A stretch of 10,187 bases of DNA. It comes from Acidobacteriota bacterium. Lineage in GTDB: Bacteria > Acidobacteriota > Terriglobia > Bryobacterales > Bryobacteraceae. The stretch covers positions 1-10,187 of the forward strand of contig VFZQ01000124.1 of NCBI GenBank assembly GCA_016871135.1. Reading direction: 5' to 3'. The notes below the pieces were generated by a model that was given only the letters and a program-made list of their open reading frames with translations, searched no databases and was not told the origin of the DNA. Within the stretch, counting starts at the first letter, position 1. Each line of letters begins with the position of its first letter. Positions 4,976 to 10,187 of this stretch are shown here, in pieces. The position numbers and the translations under genes were made by a program.

Positions 4976-7900
4976 ATGAGGTTCCTCGCATTCGCCCTTA
5001 CCCTCGCCGCCCAGGACCCCCGCGGCTTCATCGGCGGCACCGTCACCGACACCTCCGGCGCCGTCATCCCCAACGCCGCCATCACCCTCACCGCCACCCG
5101 CACCAACGTCGTTTCACGCTTCACCACCAATGCCGAGGGCGTCTACGACGCCAACTATCTCCCCACCGGCGACTACACTCTGACCGCCGAATTCGGCGGC
5201 TTCAAGACCTTCACCCGCGGCGGTCTCACCGTCCGCATCGGTGACCGCCTTCGCATCGACGTCACGCTTGAACCCGGCGCCGCCGCCGAGAAAATTCAAG
5301 TCACCAGCGAATCGCCCGTGCTCGAAACCGCCACCGCCACCGTCGGCCAGGTCATCGATCAAAAGATCCTCGCCAACATGCCGATCCGCAGCGGTTCGAT
5401 CGCCTGGCTCTACTCGCTCGCCCCCGGCACCGCGCTCGCCTCGCTCCCCTACGACGGCCCTTGGAACATCGATCAATCCAGCGCCGTGCGCGTCGGCGGC
5501 TCCGGCTTGGGCGGCGTCGACTACAACGTCGACGGCGTTTCCAACAACGCCTACGGCGGCCGCACCGCCTTCATCCCGCCCGCCGACATGGTCGAAGAGG
5601 TGCGCGTCGATACCTCGGCTTACGACGCTGCGGTCGGCCACACTTCGGGCGGCCAGATCAACGTCTCGATGAAATCCGGCGGCAACGATCTCCACGGAAC
5701 ACTCGGCTACTCGGTCGCCGCCGGCCCGATGATGACGCGCAACTTCTTCACCAACGGCTTCATTTACAACCCCGCCACCGGCCCCATCACGCCGCAAAAA
5801 ATCAAGGACAACACGCCCTTCACGCGCTGGCAGCGTCAATCGGCCGCCGTCGGCGGGCCGGTCATGATTCCGAATATCTACAACGGCCGCAACCGCACAT
5901 TCTGGATGTTCGGCTATCAGTCGCACAACCGCTTGCGCACAGTCGCGGGCCCAACAACGGTCCCCACCGAAGCCATGCGCCGCGGCGATTTCTCCGCGCT
6001 GCTGCCAGCCGGCGCAACCTATCAAATCTTCGATCCCTTCTCGATCACCGCCGAAGGCGCGCGATTCCGCCGCCAACCCGTGCCCGGCAATTTCGTCCCC
6101 GCCGCGCGTATCTCGCCCAGCGCGCAGGCCTTCTACAAATACTTCCCGCTGCCCAACGCCGCCGGCACCGCCGACTTCACCAACAACTACGTCCGCGCGC
6201 GCCCCGATAAGCAGGATCTCTATCAACCCATCGTGCGCTTCGATCACAACTGGAACGAGAAGTGGCGCAGCTTCGGCCGCTACTCGCAATCGATCTTCTA
6301 CGGCAACTTCGATCAATGGGTGCCCGGCTCGCCGGTCCGCGGCCGCCTACGGGAGCGCCCCTATCGAGGCTACGCGCTCGACACCGTCGGCGTGCTGAGT
6401 TCGACGATGACTCTCGACGTCCGCTACGGCTACACCTGGTTCAGCGAAAAACAAGGATTCGTCAACAAGGGTTACAACCTCGCCGAGTTCGGCTTCCCCA
6501 CATCGCTCACCAATTCGCTCGACCCGCGCGGCGTGACGTTCCCTGCGATCACCGTAACTGGCATGCTCCCGCTCGGCAACGACGGCGGCTTCGACCAGCG
6601 CTACTACACCCATTCGCTGCTCAGCGTGTTGAACTGGACGCGCGGCAAACACAGCTTGAAGTTCGGCTTCGACGGCCGTTTGACCTTCGACAACTCCACC
6701 ACGTTCGGCAACGTATCGCCGGCCTTGACCTACGGCGATCTCTACACGCGCGGTCCGCTCGACAACTCGCCCGGCTCGCCCGGCGCCGGCCAGAACTTCG
6801 CCAGCATGCTCTACGGCATCCCCACCGCCGGCGGCATCGACATCAATGACTCGCGCGCGGAAGAGAGCCCCTTCCACTCGCTCTTCGTGCAAGACGATTG
6901 GCGCGTCCGAAAAACCCTGACCATCAACGCCGGCCTGCGTTGGGAATACGAAGGCCCCGTCGTCGAGCGCTTCAACCGCAACTCGGCCGACTTCGACTTC
7001 ACCACGCCCAATCCCATCGAAGCCCAAGCCCGCGCCAACTATGCTCGCACCCCGATTCCCGAAATCGCCGCCGCCAATTTCCGCACGCTCGGCGGCCTGA
7101 CGTTTTCCGGCCGCAACGGCGTCCCGCGCGAACTGCGCCCGGCATCGTACTCGGCCTTCATGCCCCGCATCGGCTTTGCCTGGAGCATGACCCCGAAGAT
7201 CGTCATGCGCGGCGGCTACGGCTTTTTCTACGGCCTGCTCGGCGCCGATTTCTCCGACGTGTCCCAGCCCGGTTTCAACCGCCGCACCAACGTCGTTGCG
7301 TCCAACGACAACGGCCTCACTTACGTCGCGTCTTCAACGAATCCGTTCCCATCGGGCGTCGACAAACCCGAAGGCGCCTCACAAGGCCTCGCTACATTCG
7401 TCGGCCGATCCCCCGGATTTTTCGCCGCCGATGGACGCCGCCCGATCACGCAGCGCTGGAGCTACAACCTTCAATTCGAGCCAATGAAAAACTCCGTCCT
7501 CGAGTTCGGTTATCAGGGCAACAAGAGCGTTCGACTGCGCGTAAGCACCGATCTCAATCCGATTCCGGAGCGGTACATGAGCACCTCTCCCGTCCGCGAC
7601 AACACCACGATCAATTTCCTCACCGGCGCCGTCCCGAACCCCTTCCGCAACATCGAAGCGTTCCGAGGCGTCGGCCTCTTCGCCAACGCCAACACCGCGC
7701 GCACGCAATTGCTGCGGCCCTTCCCTCACTTCGGCGCGCTGCCGACCGGACTCCCCGCCGGCGCCGCCTGGTATCACGCCTTCACCGCCCGCTTCGAGCG
7801 CCGCTTCGCGCACGGCTTCATGGTGCAAGCGAACTATACGTGGTCGAAGGCGATGGAGGCCGCCGCTTACTTGAACCCCACCGACAGATTGCCCTCGCAT

Positions 7901-8416
7901 GTTATCTCCGACATCGACCGCACGCAGCGCCTCACCTTCGCCGGCATGTGGGACCTGCCCGTGTTCAAAAGCAACCGCTGGCTCGGCGGCTGGCAGTTGC
8001 AGGCGTTGTACCAAGGACAATCCGGCGCGCCGATCGGCTTCGGCAACGTGATCCTCACCGGCACGTACGATCAACTAAATCTCTCGAAGCCCAGCGTGCA
8101 CCAATGGTTCAATACCGCGAACTTCGAACGCCGCGCCGCCTTCCAGCTCGATCAGAATCTCCGCACGTTCCCGTTGCGCCTATCGAACATCCGCGCCGAC
8201 GGAATCAACGTGTGGGACATGTCGATCCTCAAGAATTTCCAAGTGCACGAAAAGCTCAAAGTGCAACTGCGCGGCGAAGCCGAAGGCGCGACCAACACAC
8301 CCAACTTCAGCCCGCCGAACGTGGCGCCGGCAAGCACGATCTTCGGTCAGGTGAACAACACGCAAACCGGTCAGGAAGAGCGCCGCATCTTTGTCGGGTT
8401 GAAGTTGATCTTCTAA
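4976..8416 (+). CDS. TonB-dependent receptor, Oar-like, with carboxypeptidase-regulatory-like N-terminal domain
   Basis: This is an outer-membrane transporter-like protein of 1146 residues. The N-terminus MRFLAFALTLAA is an unusually short signal peptide. Residues about 16-100 form a CarboxypepD_reg/Cna-B-like domain, with GGTVTDTSGAVIPNAAITL, EGVYDANYLPTGDYTL and FGGFKTF. Residues about 105-240 form the plug, with EKIQVTSESPVLETATATVG, the 'YNVDGVSNN' element, VEEVRVDTSAYDA and GGQINVSMKSGGN. The rest is the 22-strand barrel, with aromatic-rich strands and a terminal ...VGLKLIF ending in the phenylalanine typical of BAM substrates. This layout and length fit the large Oar-like receptors of Acidobacteriota. 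The substrate is unknown (peptide, polysaccharide or siderophore are all possible), and no SusD partner is adjacent. An in-frame TAG at 4961 rules out an upstream start. No strong Shine-Dalgarno sequence is seen. The gene appears intact. Confidence 0.95.
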   Translation: MRFLAFALTLAAQDPRGFIGGTVTDTSGAVIPNAAITLTATRTNVVSRFTTNAEGVYDANYLPTGDYTLTAEFGGFKTFTRGGLTVRIGDRLRIDVTLEPGAAAEKIQVTSESPVLETATATVGQVIDQKILANMPIRSGSIAWLYSLAPGTALASLPYDGPWNIDQSSAVRVGGSGLGGVDYNVDGVSNNAYGGRTAFIPPADMVEEVRVDTSAYDAAVGHTSGGQINVSMKSGGNDLHGTLGYSVAAGPMMTRNFFTNGFIYNPATGPITPQKIKDNTPFTRWQRQSAAVGGPVMIPNIYNGRNRTFWMFGYQSHNRLRTVAGPTTVPTEAMRRGDFSALLPAGATYQIFDPFSITAEGARFRRQPVPGNFVPAARISPSAQAFYKYFPLPNAAGTADFTNNYVRARPDKQDLYQPIVRFDHNWNEKWRSFGRYSQSIFYGNFDQWVPGSPVRGRLRERPYRGYALDTVGVLSSTMTLDVRYGYTWFSEKQGFVNKGYNLAEFGFPTSLTNSLDPRGVTFPAITVTGMLPLGNDGGFDQRYYTHSLLSVLNWTRGKHSLKFGFDGRLTFDNSTTFGNVSPALTYGDLYTRGPLDNSPGSPGAGQNFASMLYGIPTAGGIDINDSRAEESPFHSLFVQDDWRVRKTLTINAGLRWEYEGPVVERFNRNSADFDFTTPNPIEAQARANYARTPIPEIAAANFRTLGGLTFSGRNGVPRELRPASYSAFMPRIGFAWSMTPKIVMRGGYGFFYGLLGADFSDVSQPGFNRRTNVVASNDNGLTYVASSTNPFPSGVDKPEGASQGLATFVGRSPGFFAADGRRPITQRWSYNLQFEPMKNSVLEFGYQGNKSVRLRVSTDLNPIPERYMSTSPVRDNTTINFLTGAVPNPFRNIEAFRGVGLFANANTARTQLLRPFPHFGALPTGLPAGAAWYHAFTARFERRFAHGFMVQANYTWSKAMEAAAYLNPTDRLPSHVISDIDRTQRLTFAGMWDLPVFKSNRWLGGWQLQALYQGQSGAPIGFGNVILTGTYDQLNLSKPSVHQWFNTANFERRAAFQLDQNLRTFPLRLSNIRADGINVWDMSILKNFQVHEKLKVQLRGEAEGATNTPNFSPPNVAPASTIFGQVNNTQTGQEERRIFVGLKLIF

Positions 8417-8460
8417 AAGTTACGTTGGCGCCGGTCACTTGTCCACTCTGGGACTCGCAC

Positions 8461-9195
8461 TCAGCTGGCGGTGCGTCCAATCATCCCAAACCAGTCGCTG
8501 AATCTCTGGAAACCGCGGCTGGTAGCAATCGGCGTCAGAACTACGTGCATCAGGAGATAGTAGCCGAGCAGTACTGGCATCGGCCAACGCACGCGGCCCG
8601 AGCGCCACTCTAACAAGACGATGGCGGCGCATGTGACCTCCAGAAAAATCAGCGCGCCATAGAGGGTGGCATCGAAGTCGGGCGCAATCGTGGGAAACAG
8701 ATTCACGAATACTCTCTCGAGGGCGGCCTCGAGTGGAATGTACGCACTGGCGGCAAGCGCCGTGACGTGCAGCCGGATGTCGCGCCGGCGTACCGCCGAA
8801 ATCGAAAACCAGACATAGACGCAGAATAGAACAATCCCGGTGAGGTCAAGAAATACGAATTTCACACTCGCCAGACGGAACTTGGCGATGTTGCCGAAGG
8901 CCATCATCCAAACCACATAGACGCCGCTCACGGCCACGACCGCCGCCAGCGCGAGAGACGCATAGCCAACGAGCCGGTGTTGATTGCGCAGGCGGCCCCG
9001 GATCAGTGCGTACTGGACCAAAGGCAAAATCATCCAAGCTGTCGCAGACCACCCATGCACGTGATGCGGCAGGGGCGCTGCCGGCAGGTTCACAAAGAAG
9101 CTCGGCCAGAAACCGAGCACTGTCAGCGCCAAAGCGACCGCAAACACGGGCCACGGGTGGCGTAGTCCTTGCTGAAACAACTGGGCTGCCGGCAT
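8461..9195 (-). CDS. Seven-span membrane protein of unknown function (DUF2306-like)
   Basis: The 244-residue product has about seven hydrophobic segments, near residues 16-34, 49-66, 76-98, 110-131, 143-160, 178-196 and 203-222. Conserved-looking histidines sit at the membrane edge: HHVHG at 44-48, then Q61 and 'RNQHRLVG' with H73. This spacing recalls the H...Q...R.HR..G pattern of DUF2306 and similar small membrane proteins, where histidines could bind haem or metal; that role is inference. The start is uncertain. ATG 9195 is used here, but TTG 9204, three codons upstream, has GGGAG (9218-9214) at 9-nt spacing and may be the true start. The gene follows the histidine phosphatase after about 31 nt on the same strand, so it may be last in that operon. 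It is convergent with the TonB receptor across 44 nt with no clear hairpin. Confidence 0.78.
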   Translation of the reverse strand: MPAAQLFQQGLRHPWPVFAVALALTVLGFWPSFFVNLPAAPLPHHVHGWSATAWMILPLVQYALIRGRLRNQHRLVGYASLALAAVVAVSGVYVVWMMAFGNIAKFRLASVKFVFLDLTGIVLFCVYVWFSISAVRRRDIRLHVTALAASAYIPLEAALERVFVNLFPTIAPDFDATLYGALIFLEVTCAAIVLLEWRSGRVRWPMPVLLGYYLLMHVVLTPIATSRGFQRFSDWFGMIGRTAS

Positions 9196-9226
9196 GGCGC
9201 CCAATGTACCACGCTCCCTCAGCCCC

Positions 9227-9913
9227 CTACCGAAACGTCCGCAACGCCGCATCGTCAAGATGCGCCACCGAATTAAACCCCATCAGCGAAACATCGCCCC
9301 CACGTGCACGCAGCGTCGTCACCGACGAGTTATAACAAGCCCCCGCCATTCGCATCGCCTGCTCATCGCCACTGCCAAGCAACGACGCCAACAACAACCC
9401 AATCGGCGTCGCCGAAGTGAAGATCGCCACGTGCTCGCCCGAAGCCACGCCGCGAATCAGATCCATGGTCGACGTCGCCCGCGCCTTAAACTCTGTCCAC
9501 GACTCCCCATCCACCGACGCCCCAGCCTGCCACGCCTGAAACACCGTCACATCGCATCGATTCCACTGCCGATGCACCGGCGCGTCGAGCGCCTCCATCG
9601 CACGCTGCATCTCGAGATACTCCTCGCGAAACAGCGCATCGCTCTCGCACAGCCGCGGCGCCAGCGACCGATACACCTGATCCAAATCGAACTCCGCAAA
9701 CCGCGCGTCGATCAACGGATCGGCCACAGCCGCAATCCGCGCCGTCTCGCGCTGCCGCTCCAAACTCCCTGCGACCACGCGGTCCAACACAATTCCCTCG
9801 CGCGCAAACCAGGCGCCCAACGCCCCCGCCTGCGTGCGCCCCAAATCGCTCAGCGTGTCGTAGTTCTGCCGCAGCCCCGCCTGCCCATGCCGAATCAAAT
9901 AAACACGGCTCAT
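9227..9913 (-). CDS. Histidine phosphatase (phosphoglycerate-mutase-like) family protein, second catalytic His absent
   Basis: The 228-residue protein opens with the family signature YLIRHGQAG, in which H9 is the expected phospho-accepting histidine and R8 its phosphate-binding partner. LSDLGRTQAGALGAWF follows as usual, and GSLERQRETA (residues 49-58) gives the second phosphate-binding arginine, R53. E74 in RFAEFD matches the acid-base glutamate. Where active members have a second histidine (S-H-G-G-x-I), this protein reads S-A-T-P-I (residues 167-171), placing A168 at the histidine. I recall relatives with a TSGGPI-like sequence here, so the change may mark a subfamily rather than a decayed gene; activity is uncertain. 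ATG 9913 overlaps the stop of the phosphotransferase gene as ATGA, implying coupled translation. A small-molecule phosphatase role with that kinase-like partner is plausible. It is not a glycolytic mutase by sequence. Confidence 0.88.
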   Translation of the reverse strand: MSRVYLIRHGQAGLRQNYDTLSDLGRTQAGALGAWFAREGIVLDRVVAGSLERQRETARIAAVADPLIDARFAEFDLDQVYRSLAPRLCESDALFREEYLEMQRAMEALDAPVHRQWNRCDVTVFQAWQAGASVDGESWTEFKARATSTMDLIRGVASGEHVAIFTSATPIGLLLASLLGSGDEQAMRMAGACYNSSVTTLRARGGDVSLMGFNSVAHLDDAALRTFR

Positions 9914-10187
9914 TCCGCGATCAACTCCCCGGCGCGGTCAATCAAAAACCGCACCCGCGGACCGAAGTCGCGGAACCGCGCATCGGCCGTCTGCCCGCGC
10001 ACATAGCGCACGTAGATCTGCTGCAAAATCACCGCCAGCTTAAACACGCCCAGCGCTTCGTACCACCGCACGCGCGACACATCGCGGCCCGTTTTCAGAG
10101 CGTACCGCTCGATCAACTCCTCGCGCGTAAACCATCCCTCGCCGCGCGGCGCGTCATACGCGCTGCCGATCGTCCAGTAACACAGCG
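9910..10187 (-). CDS. Phosphotransferase (APH/ACAD10-type) family protein, C-terminal part
   Basis: The frame is open to the window edge, so the start and the catalytic core lie outside. About 91 C-terminal residues are visible: LCYWTIGSAYDAPRGEGWFT, then a helix around REELIERYALKTGRD, then RVRWYEALGVFKLAVILQQI, then YVRYVRGQT and a final helix. The WYEALGVFKLAVILQQIYVRY stretch is typical of the C-terminus of aminoglycoside-phosphotransferase-like proteins related to the kinase domain of ACAD10/11. In those enzymes the domain phosphorylates hydroxyacyl-CoA before dehydration. The active-site HGD and IDWE motifs cannot be checked here. The TGA stop (9912-9910) overlaps the ATG of the histidine phosphatase. 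The substrate is unknown; antibiotic resistance is unlikely from the family resemblance. Confidence 0.82.
   Translation of the reverse strand, partial: LCYWTIGSAYDAPRGEGWFTREELIERYALKTGRDVSRVRWYEALGVFKLAVILQQIYVRYVRGQTADARFRDFGPRVRFLIDRAGELIAE

Noticed and set aside
5114..6316. Long minus-strand ORF (400 residues) opposite the TonB receptor
   Set aside because: It is a low-complexity Gly/Ala/Val/Asp/Glu antisense shadow caused by strong third-position C/G bias in the receptor gene; it shows no domain or motif.
8417..8460. Bidirectional terminator between the TonB receptor and the membrane protein
   Set aside because: Only a 4-bp stem (GTCC/GGAC, 8441-8454) without a T-run is present.
6898..8613. 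571-residue plus-strand ORF rich in Arg, Pro and His
   Set aside because: Frame-shifted shadow of the receptor gene; the composition is that of out-of-frame GC-rich DNA and no family features are seen.
9194..10006. 270-residue plus-strand ORF opposite the histidine phosphatase
   Set aside because: Arg/Pro/His-rich antisense shadow of a clearly recognisable phosphatase gene.

Overview
The window looks like a chromosome segment of an Acidobacteriota bacterium of the Solibacter/Bryobacter type (class Terriglobia, Bryobacterales). The strongest clues are a secreted Kelch protein ending in what I recognise as the 'Solibacter uncharacterised C-terminal domain' (TIGR03437) and a 1146-residue Oar-like TonB-dependent receptor with an N-terminal carboxypeptidase-regulatory-like domain. 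Both are greatly expanded in that group. Most genes are GC-rich with C or G at third positions; one gene is clearly less so.

Layout. (1) 2-109: tail of an unidentified plus-strand gene. (2) 106-2177, minus strand: a tightly packed set of Kelch/TIGR03437 protein, a 96-residue unknown and a 53-residue single-span membrane peptide. The first two overlap by 4 nt (TTGA) and the last two abut (TAGATG). (3) 2176-3309, plus strand: a secreted protein with propeller-like repeats, divergent from the Kelch gene with no spacer. (4) 3310-3534: a gap with one possible small minus-strand ORF. (5) 3535-4140: a lower-GC, membrane-anchored coiled-coil protein of unknown function, possibly leaderless. (6) 4246-4825: an overlapping antitoxin/toxin pair, the toxin being RelE/ParE-like. 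(7) 4840-4915, minus strand: tRNA-Ile(CAT) with encoded CCA. (8) 4976-8416: the TonB-dependent receptor. (9) 8461-10187, minus strand: a seven-span membrane protein, a histidine phosphatase lacking the usual second catalytic histidine, and the C-terminal part of a phosphotransferase-family protein. The last two overlap by ATGA.

Working together. The phosphotransferase/phosphatase pair is probably translationally coupled and may belong to an ACAD10/11-type acyl-CoA or hydroxy-acid pathway. The antitoxin/toxin pair is self-contained. The TonB receptor has no visible substrate partner here. The small genes behind the Kelch protein have no known role. I see no integrase, transposase, CRISPR array, phage genes or long repeats. 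Nothing here convincingly amounts to a new multi-gene defence or biosynthetic system; the most unusual items are the altered histidine phosphatase, the antitoxin architecture and the very compact divergent and operon junctions.
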